A DNA stretch of 64,000 nt from Callorhinus ursinus (Eukaryota; Chordata; Mammalia; Carnivora; Otariidae), in NCBI RefSeq assembly GCF_003265705.1, contig NW_020312817.1:49543172-49607171 (forward strand), in the 5' to 3' direction. The stretch's first letter is position 1. The number at the start of each line of letters is the position of its first letter. Below are positions 27,657 to 44,561 of the stretch, one piece after another. Under the pieces are notes generated by a model that was not told the DNA's origin, ran no database searches, and saw only the letters and a list, made by a program, of their open reading frames with translations. Both the position numbers and the translations under genes were made by a program.

Positions 27657-30600
27657 CACGTGCGTGCGCACATGCATTTAACTGAGAAGATTTAATTTTT
27701 TAAAAAGGTAACACAAGGGGTGCCTGAGAGGCTCAGTCGTTTAAGTGTCTGACTCTTGATTCTGGCTCAGGTCATGATCTCAGGGTTATGAGAGCCAGCC
27801 CCACGTGGGGCTCCCCACTGGGTGTGAGCCTGCTTGAGATTCTCTCTCTCCCTTTCCGCCCACTCTCTCTCCTCTCTAAAAAAAAAAAAAAGGTAGCACA
27901 ATTTCCAATAGTACAGTAGTAAAGAAGGGTATATGTTAAAAATCAAAATAGTATAGATCTGTTTTCCATTCCTTGGCACCCAGGCCTACAATCTCTATTT
28001 TATTCATATATATATGAAGCGAGAAAAGAGAGTAAAACAGTATTACAGCATGCATACCATTATTTTTATTTATTTATTTATTTTTGGAGAGAGGGAGGGA
28101 GAGAGCGAGTGAGCAAGCCTGTGCAAGCACAAGCAGGGGAAAGGACAGAGGGAGAATCCCAAGCAGACTCCTCCCTGGGCACAGAGCCTGACATAGGGCT
28201 CAGTCTCAGAACCCTGAGATCATGACCTGAGCCAGAATCAAGAGTCAGATGCTTAAACGACTGAGCCCCCAGGCGCCCCTTCACTTCATACGTTTTGAAG
28301 ATTATTTTATATCTGCATATATATGTCTACCTCAGTCTTTAATGTCTGCAATATTCCATATTCCACAGAAATGCTGTAACTTATTTAACCAATGCCTGAA
28401 TGAAGGACTTTCAATCTTGGTGTTTTAAAACAATGTTGCAATGAATATGGCTTTGCTCACACGTGTAACCAAATTTGTAGGGTAAGCTCCTAGATATTGA
28501 ATAGCTGGATTAGAGGATATGTGAATATTTCTAGTTTAATAGATTTTTCCAAATTGTGCTCAAAAGACGCTGAAGGAATTTATACTCCTACCATCAAATG
28601 CATGAGGACATCTGTATTTTTATAAAGCTTCTCTGGTTATTATTGGGCAGCTGGGGTTGAGGTGCTTGAAACATAAGTTTCTTAGTTTCTCCTGGGCCAC
28701 AGCCCGCTTGGGCACTGGAGGGTGCTTCCGCCTGTCCCCAGCTGACATTTCCTTCTCATCCTTTTCCCCACTCTGTCTAGGACACAGAGTTGCAGAGAAA
28801 GCTAGACCATGAGATCCGGATGAGGGAAGGGGCCTGCAAGCTACTGGCGGCCTGCTCCCAGAGAGAACAGGCTCTGGAGGCCACCAAGAGCCTGCTGGTG
28901 TGCAACAGCCGCATCCTCAGTTACATGGGCGAGCTGCAGCGGCGTAAGGAGGCGCAGGTGCTGGGGAAGACAGGCCGGCGGTGAGCACGGGGGAGGCAGG
29001 CCTTACAGCGGGTAGTGGTGCAGGGTGTGTATGTTCGGAGTGTGGATCACCCTGAAGATGACTTCCCCATGAAGCCCCATCAGAAGCCTGGGAGACCCCT
29101 TGGTGTTTTATCACCACAGTGTGTTGCCCAAAGGTGTACTAGTGAGTAGCTAGGGCTGGATTCAGGAAAGCCAGTGTATCTGGTGCAAGGCTGGCAGGCT
29201 GAGGGGTTATAACGTGAAAGTGCTAATTTGCTAAACCCTGCCTGTAGTCTGATGAGGTGGGCTGGCTGGCTTCTGGAAAGCTGATTTTCTCGAAGTCAGT
29301 TCACCAGATGGCCAATTTACCACAGACTGACAATAGTGTACCTGAGGTGCACCATCACGAGCAGTGCTTGAGAAAGGAAATAATAAAAAAATATTTAAAG
29401 GAATGCCTACCCATTCACATAAATTAGATCATGTATTTTAAAAGGGGTCAGCTTCTGGATGTGAAACACCAGCTACACTGACATTAGATGCTGCCGATCT
29501 GACAAAGTTGCAGTGAAATGGTTGAGGTGATGCTCTGGTAAAACTAAAATGTTGGAGACAATACCTGGCAAGTTTATCGTCCTGAGAATTGGCCACTTTC
29601 GGTAAACTGATCATTTGGAAAACTGGCTTCTGGCAAAATAAGCCTGTTTGACCCCACAAGGCTGAGTGGGGAGAAAGTCACAGCCACTCACTGGCATGAT
29701 GCCCTTCCCAGCTCTGCCATGAAGTCTGCCACAAGGAGAGGTTGCCGGGAGCCCTCCAGAGCTCACCCATGAAGCCCCCAGGGGAAGGCAGATAACCTTT
29801 GTGGCTTCCCCACAAAGCTAACGGGCAAGCAGGTGGGGGGGCAGTACCTAATGTGAATTTGCTGTCTCCTGAGAGGCAGCCATCAACAGGCTCTGCCCTG
29901 CCCAAGTCCCCACACAGCCTACACAGTGTGGAGTGAAGTACACCCCAAATCACTGACTACTAACGCATTGTTATCAGTGCCACATCTAGCTTAAGGTCCT
30001 ACTAAGTTGCTAATTACATTAGTGGCATTATGAATTTGTATGGCTAAGCTGGATGAATTTGTACGGCTGTCACCTTAGCAGAGACACATGCTTGATGAGT
30101 CCTGTTGAAGGGAGGGGAGGGGAGAAAGGCCAGGTGTCTGAGGCCCTGCAGTGGGGGCTGAGGAACTTGGGGTACTGGGAAGGCTCAGCCTACCTAGGGA
30201 CGGTAGAGGAGAAATCAAAGCTGAGGAGGAGGGAAGAGAGAGGTTTGTGGCACATGGAACACAGATGTTCTTTACTTGGGTTCTTGATTTTCCGACTGAC
30301 CCAGTACCCTCCTATAGCAAAGAAGTGATAAGAGGTTGAAGAACAGCCTCCCCTATTGTTAAAAAGAAAGTCTGCAAACTCCAACCTTGGGAGATTGGGG
30401 TCTAGTGGAGAAGAGCCCTTGAGAAGGAGTCTCTCTGCAGGCACCTGTTCCCTCAAGCCTCACTTGTGCCTGACAGGGGTCTGGGGGAGATGGGCAGAGA
30501 GGGTGCTTGGAGGGGGAGGAGCCTGGAGCTTGTACTGCCTGTGAGCTAATGTGCCTCTAGAGTCCCCAAGCCCAGCAAACCCCTGGGTTCAAGCGACAGC

Positions 30601-33600
30601 TCTAACAGTCCCTCAGCCCTGCCCTCTCAGCCTGGCTGGGGACCTGGGGGCCAAGCCCTGGGCTGCAGGCGTCCTAGAGTCCTTGGGAACCGGGATGGGG
30701 TGGCGGGGGGAGGGGAGTAATGTCTAGAGGCCAGGCCAGGATGCTGTGATTTGCCCACAGGCCTTCTGACAGTGGGCCGCCTGCTGAGCGCTCCCCTTGC
30801 CGAGGCCGCGTCTGCATCTCTGGTAAGAAGCAAAGCACCACCCTTCCCCCTCCTTTCCCCCAGCGGCTGGCATTCCTTGCCCAACCACAAGATCTCCTGC
30901 CCTGTCTCAACATCTCTTCCTGCCCCTCTGCCCCTCAGACCTCCGGATTCCACTCATGTGGAAGGACACAGAATATTTCAAGAACAAAGGCGGTGAGTTC
31001 CACACATGCTGGGACAAATTGAGGGGAGTGACCTGAGGTTGGAGGCTCTTGTGGGGCACTGTCTTTACCAGTTTGGGCCTCTGTCCCCAGACCTGCACCG
31101 CTGGGCTGTGTTCCTGCTGCTGCAGCTAGGGGAACACATTCAGGACACAGAGATGATCCTGGTGGACAGGACCCTCACAGACATCTCCTTTCAGAACAAC
31201 GTGCTCTTGTGAGTGCCTCGTCCCTGTGGCTCCCGCCTTTCTCCACTCTGCTCCAGTCCTTGGATGGAGCTGCAGGGGAGGAAGGAAGACGGGCCTCACC
31301 TGGGGAGCTGTCCTGTACACCACCTCCATCTTCCACCCCCACCCACCCCCTCACGCCTACCTGGACTTCCCCAGGACCAGCCTCCTCTCTTCCTCCCACA
31401 CTCCTATAGCACCGAGGCAGGGCCAGACTTTGAACTGCGACTGGAGCTGTATGGGGCCTGCATGGAAGAGGAGGGGGCCCTGGCGGGAGCCCCCAAGAGA
31501 CTTGCCACCAAACTCAGCAGCTCCCTAGGCCGCTCCTCAGGGAGGCGTGTCCGGGCATCACTGGAGAGTGCTGGGGGTTCGGGGAGCAGTCCCATTTTGC
31601 TCCCCACCCCGGCTGTGGGGTAAGGCCCTATATCCCCCCACTGCCCTCAGCTGCGTATGTCCTGGCTACGGGTGGCCTCTGAGCTGTGTTGAGAACGCAG
31701 ACCTCCTTTGCACTGCTGCCGCAGCATGCAGACCTACATGAATGAGCGGGGGCCACACAGCTGGGGGGCACCTTGGCCTGTGCCCTGGAGCTGGGCCCCA
31801 GTCAACCGAGAGGACCAGGAGGAATGCAGGGAGAGCTAAGTTCAGGGGTCTTCGGTTTTTTGCAGCAGCAAATGCATCTTATGTTGACAGAAGAAATGCC
31901 CTGGTTGGAGCAAAGTAGCCTGGGTCCTGCGGGGTTGTCTACTGGCGCCTGGAAGCACCGAGTGGAAACACTGGGTCTCTGAGAAGCAGTTTGAGATGCT
32001 TTAGGGCAGTCTTTGCTGCCTTTGGGGACAGACAGGAGGTCAAATTCCGGCTCCACCACCTACCAACTATAAATTATGGGCAAATTTCTTAACTTCTCTA
32101 AGCCTCAAGCTGTCTCATCTATTGACAAAACAATGCCACCAATCTCCCAAGGCTGTCGTGGGAATACAGTGGGATAACATATAAAGCATAGGATGCGGCA
32201 CTTAGCAGAAGCTCGGTCAATGTTCCCACCCCTGTGGGGGAGGCAAGCTAGTTTTCTGTGGGACAGCCTGAACAACGGGTCAGGTCTGCTCCGCCCTCAG
32301 AGCTCCTGCCGCTGAGGACGCCCATCGCTGGGCTGAGGCCCACTTGTCTGTCTGTCCTGCAGTGGCCCTCGTTACCACCTCTTGGCTCACACGACGCTCA
32401 CCCTGGCGGCAGTGCAAGATGGGTTCCGCACACACGACCTCACCCTCACCAGCCATGGTGAGTATGTGTTGTGGAGGGGCGGAGATGCTGGACAGTAAGA
32501 GGGGCTGTTGGATGGTCCCTTCTCATTCCCCACCCTTACCCTGCACTTCCTGTCCCCCAGAGGAGAACCCTGCCTGGCTTCCCCTTTATGGTAGCGTGTG
32601 TTGCCGCCTGGTGGCTCAGCCTCTCTGCATGACTCAGCCTACCGCAAATGGTACCCTCAGGGTGCAGGTGAGGGGCCCTGAGGTGTAGAAGGGAACATGG
32701 AGAAGGCAAAGGAGCGTTGGATCATCTAGGCACCAAAGGACTATTGAAAAATCAAGATCTGGGTGGAGGAAGGAGGGTTATGGCAAGAAGACAGGAGGAT
32801 CAGACACAAGGGTGGGCAGAAAGGAGCAGACTGTCATTTGGGGGATGGGAAGAAGGGTGTTGGGGGTGTGATTCCCCCAGGAAACCTTGAGTCATTTATG
32901 CAGCAAGCTGGGGAGCTGCAGGACTGGGCGCGAGTACATGGAGTCCTGAAAGGCACAAGCCTCTTCTGTTACCGGCAACCCGAAGACGCAGACACTGGGG
33001 AAGAGCCGTTGTTTACTATTGCCATCAACAAGGTGAGGGGTCCCTTGGCAGTGAAGCTACCAGGTGCCAGGGCCCAGGAGCGTCTCCTTCGGGTCCCAGG
33101 AGGGTGGGTGCAGAGAGATGGAAGTCTAGCCTGCTGCTTCTAACAGCACTACACCCAGCTTCAGGGCCGGGAATGTTCTCACTGGCATTGCTGGGAAAAG
33201 CTCTTCTCACCAGCTTCAGCCCCTGCCAAGTCCCACAGAGAGGGTCCCACTGTCAGTTTAGGATTTTCACGCTCTTTCCGCCTTTTCCCTCAGATTCCAG
33301 TCTGCATCCTCTTCACCCTTTCCCGGCTTTCTCTCCCAACCCAAGTCCAATGACCCCTCTTGATTTCTGAGCCCTTTTGCTGGCTTTCCTGCCGACTTTT
33401 ATGGAAGTGCTGAGGGACATTAGGCCTCAGCACTCCTGCTCGCCTCCGTGCCTCCCTTGTCTCATCAGTCCCTCTTTCCCTGTCTCTGTCTGCTCTTCTT
33501 TCCTGACTGAGGATGCTCTATCTCATCCCCAGTCCTTTCCTGCCGTTCCTTCTGGCTCTGCTCGATAGGAGGCAAATGAGAGCCCCAACCAGCTCCTCCT

Positions 33601-35040
33601 CCCAAGGCAGGGATGAGCAAGCCTGCCTGATATCCCTGCTGACTTCTGTGACCAAGGTGAAGGTGGAAGCAGGCCCCTCCTTTCTCCTGCAGGAGACTCG
33701 AGTGCGGGCAGGGGAGCTGGACCAGGCTGCAGGCCGGCCCTTCACCCTGAGCATCAGCAACCGCTGTGGGGAGGACGAGGTGACACACACCCTTCAGACC
33801 GAGAGTCGAGGAGCCCTGCACAGCTGGATGGAGGCTCTGTGGCAGCTTTTCTTTGACATGAGTAAGAGGAGGGGGCTGGTTTGAACCTTTGGGAGGGATG
33901 GGGTTTATTTTTATCAAAGGCCTCTATTTCCAGAAAGTGTGGAAGGGACCATGGTAGGGGAGAGGATGGCCTGGCCCTTCGGTCTTCCTCCTCCCACCCC
34001 GGGCCTTGCTGTCCCTTCAGGCCAGTGGAAGCAGTGCTGTGATGAAATCATGAAGATTGAAACCCCCGCTCCCCGGAAACCACCCCAAGTACTGGCCAAG
34101 CAGGGGTCCTTGTACCATGAGATGGGTGAGCGAAAGTACACTACGGGAACCTGATGGGAAGTGCGGTTGGGGGCTTCAAGGGAGCACAGATAATGGACAC
34201 AGAGAAAGCAATAGGCTGAGGCAGAGCTCTGGGAACCCAAGGCCCTCTCAGCCCTTCCGTCCTTGTTTCTCTTCTCCAGCCCTGACAGCCATCTCCACCA
34301 AAGTTCCAAACAAACCCCCAAAGAGCCAGATTCATTTCATGGATTTCTTTCCTAATTTCTTCTTCTCTTGTTTCCCTTTCTGCATGTGGATTCCTGTCTC
34401 TTCCTCCGACCCTTCACTTGCCTGGCACTGCTTTCATTTTCCGCCTCTTTCTTGATTTTTTTCACCCACTTCTGCCCACCCCCTCGTCTCCGTCCCCCCT
34501 GCACACTGTATCCTATAGTCTTATCAGAGCCCGTGGCTCCAGGGGGCCCAGGTGAGGGGCTTCTCCTGCAGGATAACACAATCTCGGCTGAGATCCGGGC
34601 TTTGCTTTCCTCCTATTACAGTGACAGGTGATGATCAGGGCTGGGTAGGCCTGAGGCCTAAGCTCTGACTGGCCCCCTCCCCTCAACCCCTTCCTGGTGT
34701 CACAGCTATTGAGCCGCTGGATGACATCGCAGCAGTGACAGACATCCTGGCCCAGCGGGAGGGCGCAAGGCTGGAGACACCCCCACCCTGGCTAGCAATG
34801 TTTACAGAACAGCCTGCCCTGCCTAACCCCTGCTCACCTGCCTCAGTGGCCCCAGCCCCAGCTCGGACCCACCCCATGCCCTGGGGGCGACCCCGAACAT
34901 TCTCCCTGGACGCTGTCCCCCCAGACCACTCCCCTGGGGCTTCCCGCTCGGTTGCCCCTCTCCCGCAGCAGCGATCCCCAAGGTCCAGAGGCCTCTTCAG
35001 CAAAGGCCTGCCCCGCACTTGGCTCCAGTCGCCAGTATGA
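20634..35040 (+). CDS. RTKN: Rhotekin
   Basis: Scaffold protein that binds GTP-loaded RhoA and inhibits its GTPase activity. Exons: 20634-20744 (1a), 28781-28980, 30761-30822, 30939-30992, 31091-31208, 31410-31619, 32363-32457, 32561-32667, 32904-33032, 33693-33861, 34021-34125, 34706-35040. All phases agree; the total is 564 aa (human isoform a 563). The start is the ATG encoding MFSRNHRSRVTVARG. Order of parts: N-terminal HR1/REM-1 Rho-binding coiled region (~17-98, exon 2), an anillin-like middle region, a PH domain (~309-416, exons 9-10, ending in SWMEALWQLFFDM) and a Ser/Pro-rich C-terminus. An alternative coding first exon lies at 22768-22839. It is tail to tail with WDR54. No disruption is seen. 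Confidence 0.96.
22768..22839 (+). other. RTKN: RTKN alternative first coding exon (isoform b)
   Basis: ATG followed by 24 codons (MQDRLHILEDLNMLYIRQMA...) and a donor, CTGGAG|gtaacg. It ends in phase 0, so it joins in frame to exon 2 (DTELQRKLD...). The peptide is the N-terminus that I recall for human rhotekin isoform b, giving a protein about 13 residues shorter than isoform a. It lies 2 kb downstream of exon 1a within GC-rich DNA, which implies a second promoter. Confidence 0.9.
23240..24150 (+). repeat. L2-like LINE fragment in RTKN intron 1
   Basis: Contains the L2 3' motif sequence 'ttttattgaacagctcccat', 'gtcagagaaggcctctgtga' and 'gagctgagaccagaaagat'. The same kind of fragment recurs at the right end of the window. 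Confidence 0.55.
26058..26081 (+). other. Possible third RTKN first exon (speculative)
   Basis: ATG in good context (purine at -3, G at +4), eight codons (MDRAREGS) and a strong donor, TCC|gtgagt. The end is phase 0, so splicing to exon 2 at 28781 would stay in frame. It follows a small CpG-rich patch (about 25940-26060). I recall a human isoform c of about 513 residues, whose length fits a start at the internal Met 51, implying another first exon in this intron. Sequence alone cannot show that this one is transcribed. Confidence 0.35.
27611..27653 (+). repeat. (TG)n microsatellite
   Basis: About 21 uninterrupted TG units in RTKN intron 1, followed by imperfect purine/pyrimidine alternation (tgcacgtgcgtgcgcacatg). 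Confidence 0.95.
27717..27885 (+). mobile_element. Can-SINE in RTKN intron 1
   Basis: Head 'ggggtgcctgagaggctcag', TC-rich tract and A-tail. Flanked by near-perfect repeats, AAAAAGGTAACACAA before and AAAAAGGTAGCACAA after. Confidence 0.9.
28065..28279 (-). mobile_element. Can-SINE, reverse, in RTKN intron 1
   Basis: Begins with an 'attatttttatttatttatt' tail complement and ends with 'ctgagcccccaggcgcccct'. It is inserted in an L1-like segment that continues to about 28640. Confidence 0.9.
28280..28640 (-). repeat. L1M-like fragment, reverse
   Basis: Motifs 'caatgttgcaatgaatatgg', 'gtaagctcctagatattgaatagctgg' and 'ccaaattgtgctcaaaagacg' match the antisense of an L1 3' region. It ends about 140 bp before RTKN exon 2. 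Confidence 0.5.
32025..32230 (+). repeat. MIR in RTKN intron 6
   Basis: Motif order 'caaattccggctccaccacc', 'gggcaaatttcttaacttctc', 'tgtcgtgggaatacagtggg' and 'ggcacttagcagaagctc' is typical of MIR. Confidence 0.75.
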
Positions 35041-35382
35041 GAGAGAAAGATGCTGGCAACAGGATCTGGCCAGAGGAAGAGAGGACGGCTGTGCAGTTGG
35101 GCTCCGGATGCGGCGCTGTCAGCAGCAGGTTGGCCAGTGTGGCCCCCTTTCCTCTGCTGGACTGCGGGTAGGCTGGGGGCGGGGGGAGCAGAAGCCCCTC
35201 TTTGGCTGTGGTTGCCAAGGTGCTGAGGGGCTCATTCCTGGGACTGGCTTGGACCCCCTAAACCCTTCCTGGGAGAAAACTGGAACCAATCCTGCCCTAC
35301 CTCCCTGCACTAACCAGCTTTGAGGATGGCACTGAAGAGCCTTGGGAGGGAGTGCAACTCCCTTGTGACTCTCACATCAACC

Positions 35383-35388
35383 ATTAAA
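35383..35388 (+). terminator. RTKN polyadenylation signal ATTAAA
   Basis: ATTAAA about 340 bp past the RTKN stop codon. WDR54 ends on the opposite strand at 35589, so the two 3' UTRs may touch or overlap. For WDR54 I see only a weak TATAAA-type signal at 35549-35554 on minus. Confidence 0.65.
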
Positions 35389-35588
35389 GTTATTTAACGG
35401 CAGCCCTCACCTGGTTCTTGAAGACAGGTTGCCTCTCTGCTTGGTCTGGGCCTGCCCCATCCCCTCATCTCTGGAGCTTAGTTGACCGGTAGTCGTGAAG
35501 TATGCCTGTGATACTGAGTAATCAGACAAGGGCTGGGTGCAGGGGTACTTTATAAATCCCACAGGGAGAAAGGCGGGCTGCTCTTCTT

Positions 35589-38500
35589 TCACACGCTGCT
35601 GAATCTCAGGATCTCAGCAAGGTCATAGCCAGTCACAGCAAAGGAGCTGCCGGAGGGGTCACAGAATCGGACACCACACACCTGGGTGTCAGGTACACAC
35701 TCAGCATGACAGTGTTCCACCTGGGGGAGAGGAGGACTGCTCAGGGCCTGCTGTCTCAGGCTTGGGCCCCCCCCCCTTTCCACTCCTCCCACAACACACA
35801 CCTCAGTGTGGCCACTCTTTGGGCTTCTGCTCAGCTTCCAGATGTGTACAAAGGTGTCCTCAGCTGCAGAGAGAAGCTATTAAAAAAAGAAAAAAGGTGG
35901 TAGGATGAGTGGGCATTGGCACGTGCTGACAGGGGACATGTATAGGCTGGAGTGCCTGGCCCAGGTGCCCAGGGAGAGGGCTCCACTGAGTAGCAGACAA
36001 GCCTATGGAGTTCCTCTCAACACCCCAGTACCAGGAACACGGGTATATAGGGATGGAGGAGGAGACTGACCTTGCCCACCTCGGGAGCCAGGTCCAGGGC
36101 ACAGATGGCCCGGGCGTGGGCGCTGATCTGGACGTGCAGAGTTCCCGTACTGGCCTCATAGAGACGCACTTGCCCATCCCCGTAGCCTGCGGCTACTGTC
36201 CCATGCCACAGCTGCACGGAAGGGCACGGGACCCTGCAAGGGTGATAACCCACTTTATTTTCCTCTGACCCCTCAGGAAGGCATCAGCCCCCTTCTGCCT
36301 CACCTACCCAAATCCTGGAATTTGGGTCATTAATTTGAATTCAGGCCCTGACCGCCAGACACACAGCAAGCCTGAGTCATCTGCCGTCACCATGTCAGCC
36401 ATGCAGTCCTGAGGAGAAAAGTGGGATCAGTCCTTCCCTTCCTCCACTGCTGAGTCCTGTATACAGGGCAGGGGGGAAGGGAGGCAGCATTTGCATCTTT
36501 GCCTCTCCAGGGAAAGGGCAAAATGTGGAGCCCTCACCAGCTGGATGCGGGGTTTCCCTCAGGATGCATAAAGTGCCTCCCTTGCATTCTTTAGAGTGTC
36601 ACTCCCTCTGACCTGACAAACCATGTGTGAGGGGCAGGGTATATACTTGTCCTTACTGGATGGATGATGAAGCTGAGACCACAGTGTTATGATCTGGAGG
36701 TCTTGCAATGAGCCAGTCACAGTCAAGACCAGAGTCCAGGCCTCTTGAAACCTCCAACCCCAGGCAACCAACATAGCCCCTGGGCCCAGCCCTGGGTCAG
36801 GTGCAGTAGAGGATATGAATTAGGACGTACATACCCCATTCTCAAGAGGTTTGTAATCCAATTAGGGAGACAAGAGTTGTCTTTGAGGATAGTACCAATT
36901 CAGGGCTCAGCCAAGGGAGATGAGTGGGAGCAGGAATAGGGGATGGCTTCCCGAAGACAGTAGTAGCACTGGAGGTGGGCCTGAATAGGTGGGACTTGCC
37001 CAAGTCCAGAAAAGGAGGCTGTACATGTTAGAGTTGGAAAGCATCTTAGACACCATCTGTCCCAACTCCTCAATTCACACCAGTATTGAAAAGTGTTTGT
37101 GAACTATTAAATGCCATGTAAATGGAAAATCAGTCTTCATCACTGGACTTGAGGTTGCTAAAACCTGGGAAAGAGCAGCAATGTCCCCAAAGTGATCCAA
37201 CCGCTTAGCAGTGGAGTCAAGACTTAAACCCAGGTCTGCTGCCTACCAAAGTGGGAAGGCTCCCAGGCTCACTGGAATTGGTAGGGGGAATCCACTCACC
37301 TGTCCCTGGGCAGCCTCGGTCGCAATGTCTGTGACTGATGTCTGGTGCCCAGCCAGCTCTTCACTCAGTACAATGTTGGGACCCTTGGCTGGGATGTCAA
37401 ACACCAGTACCCGGCCCGACCATGTTCCTGCGGAACCAGTGCCCCACTGATGGTTTCCTGATCCTCCCGAGTCTCCAACCACCACACATAGCACTCCCTC
37501 CATCCCAGAAACCTTTGTAACAAAACCACCAGTCACTGCTCCAACAGCTCTACTCTTCCACTGACTACCGTTATTCTGTCTTATCCTGCCCTTCTGAAGC
37601 CCTCCGTGGCTTTCTGGAGTCTCTCTAAGAGCCCCCTTCACTCCCACCCTTCCCTCTAACCCTCAAAGATTCCCTCAAACCTTCAGCATCCTCCTGGCCA
37701 AAGCCCACACCCCTATACCCCAGCACCCCCAATGCCCTGCCTTTGGCCCCCTCACCCACACAGATGAAGTGGCCACTGGAAGCAATTCCTCGGGCAAACA
37801 CAGCCTGTACTGAATATGAAAGGGGAAAACTATTAGAAATAGCACCTCCTCCGGCCCCACCAAACACTGCCTACCCCCATCCCACTCAGTCCTGCAGGTA
37901 CCTGGAGACACATCTCCAGAGTCCAGTGCGTGCCAATAGACCATGACAGAGCCATCTGACTCATACATCTGGAAGACAAGAGCGAGGATGGGGGCACAAT
38001 CCAGCTGACCTTTGCTGAGCTATGCTGAGTATTTCACATACTCATGTTAGCCTTAGCCCATTTAATCCTCAAAAACAACTGTGGGAGGCAGGCACTACTT
38101 TTATTCCCCTCTCAGGACACTGAAGCTCTGAGAAGTTAACTAAATTGCCTGAGGTCATACAGCTAGTAAAGGGGCAGGTATTGGAGATGGCACTTGGGAA
38201 TTGGAAAAGATGGAAGGAATGAAGATGAGAAATAAGGAAGAATGGGCTAAACATGTGACAAGTTTGTAAGGGTTTAGAGGCAAGTGGGGGAAGAGTTGAG
38301 AAGACTATAGTGGGGGAGGGTAGGAAGCTCTCCTTACCTGTATTCCTCGATGTGAGGTGAGTACCAGCAACACTCGGAAGGGGAGGACACACCAATGGAC
38401 CTAAAGGGAAGTGGCCCAGGGTAGGAAGAAGTGGTCAGAGTGGAGGATAGGAGGACTCAAAAGAGTGAAAAATCATCTATTCCCTGAGGCTTGGAGAGGA

Positions 38501-38780
38501 AGGACAGAGATGAGAACTGGGTTCAGCAACACCACTCTCACTCAACTCTATGCCTCACCTGGGTGATAAGTGGAGGGCTCACTCCAGCTCCCTCCTTAGC
38601 GTGGAGCTGGCGCTGGGCCAAGGGCGCACCCTCAGGAGCAGCACTGAGAAGCTGGGCGCTGGGTCCATGGACTACCCCAAAATGTGTGAGGTTGCGGGAG
38701 GGCACCTGCAGCACACTGAGGTTGTTGCACAGGGCTGCAGCCGAACATCGAAGGGGAATAGAGCGCTCCCGGCGGAACAT
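35589..38780 (-). CDS. WDR54: WD repeat-containing protein 54
   Basis: WD40-repeat protein, presumed beta-propeller scaffold; molecular role poorly defined. Nine coding exons in transcription order: 38780-38559, 38400-38338, 37968-37902, 37809-37756, 37427-37300, 36408-36308, 36233-36071, 35876-35802, 35720-35589; they sum to 334 aa, the human length. The start is the ATG of MFRRERSIPLR, two bases after an acceptor (ctccgctag|G), so a non-coding exon 1 lies upstream near 39.2 kb. Visible propeller-blade motifs include GTWSGRVLVFDI, DDSGLLCVW, GDGQVRLYEA and EDTFVHIWKL. It is tail to tail with RTKN and shares a bidirectional promoter with C2orf81. Reading frame intact. Confidence 0.95.
38020..38180 (+). 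repeat. MIR-family-like fragment in WDR54 intron 2
   Basis: 'cccatttaatcctcaaaaac', 'ctgaagctctgagaagttaac' and 'gcctgaggtcatacagctagtaa' match the widespread ancient SINE motif series. Confidence 0.6.
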
Positions 38781-39179
38781 CCTAGCGGAGAAAGGCCCGA
38801 ATCACAGGCGCTCCGGAAACAGACGACAGTGGTGATTCCTGCGGGAGGAATGGGGGATGCTGTCATGAGGCACTGAAGGAAACCATTGGAGTAGGTCAGG
38901 ATGTGATGGGGAACCCGAGGACGGCAATAGGGGAGTCTGGCGTGGGGATGTCTTGGGGAACGGGAAAGGGGAGCCCCAGGGCTCCATCCAATGGGGCGAT
39001 GGGGGGATCCCAGAGGAGGAACGGTGATGGCACAGGACCCGGTGGCCCCAAGCGCCCGAGCGAAGGCAGATGAAGCAGGGTAGCCCCCAGACCCTTCTTC
39101 TCTCAGCTGGCTCCCCGAAGCCCCCGGCCAGAAGTCACACCCGCAGCCCCAGGGTCGCTTGCCTGACTCCGGGAATTCT

Positions 39180-39427
39180 TCGGTCCCTGCAAATCCACCG
39201 CCACCATAGAGACGACGCACGTACGCACGGCCATTGGGCGGGGCCGAGCAACCCAAACGTGCAGAGCGCGGCGCGGTTGCCTGGGCAACCGTGGGCGGGG
39301 CGAGCCACTCTACGCTAGGTCAGCCGCGGGTGCAAGGCGCCGTTGCTAGGGTGACGGTTAGGCGGAGGCGGCTGCAGCAAGGCAGGGAAGCTGCGGAAGA
39401 CCCGGGTTTGGAGCGACAGCTGCGGCG
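39180..39427. promoter_or_regulatory. Bidirectional WDR54/C2orf81 promoter with two X-boxes
   Basis: A CpG-rich segment of about 250 bp separates the expected non-coding exon 1 of WDR54 (minus) and the start codon of C2orf81 (plus, 39428). It contains an inverted-CCAAT/GC-box pair (ccattgggcgggg, 39231-39243). Two sites fit the RFX X-box consensus RYYNYY-N(1-3)-RRNRAC: GTTGCC-TG-GGCAAC at 39276-39289, a perfect palindrome, and GTTGCT-AG-GGTGAC at 39342-39355. No TATA box is seen. RFX binding is inference from the motif. Confidence 0.75.
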
Positions 39428-44519
<5,092 letters not shown>

Positions 44520-44555
44520 AGCTCAGGCAGTCGGTTCCTTCTTTCTGCTTGCCAG

Positions 44556-44561
44556 AATAAA
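44556..44561 (+). terminator. C2orf81 polyadenylation signal AATAAA
   Basis: AATAAA only about 36 bp after the stop codon (gccagaataaacacc), giving a very short 3' UTR. Confidence 0.75.

Noticed and set aside
33513..33884. 123-codon frame spanning RTKN exon 10 and the preceding intron
   Set aside because: It reads through a clear acceptor (ctcctgcag) at 33692; only 33693-33861 matches rhotekin and keeps phase.
38672..39256. 194-codon minus-strand frame across WDR54 exon 1 and its promoter
   Set aside because: It reads WDR54 exon 1 in a shifted frame and continues through an intron; the real frame starts at 38780.
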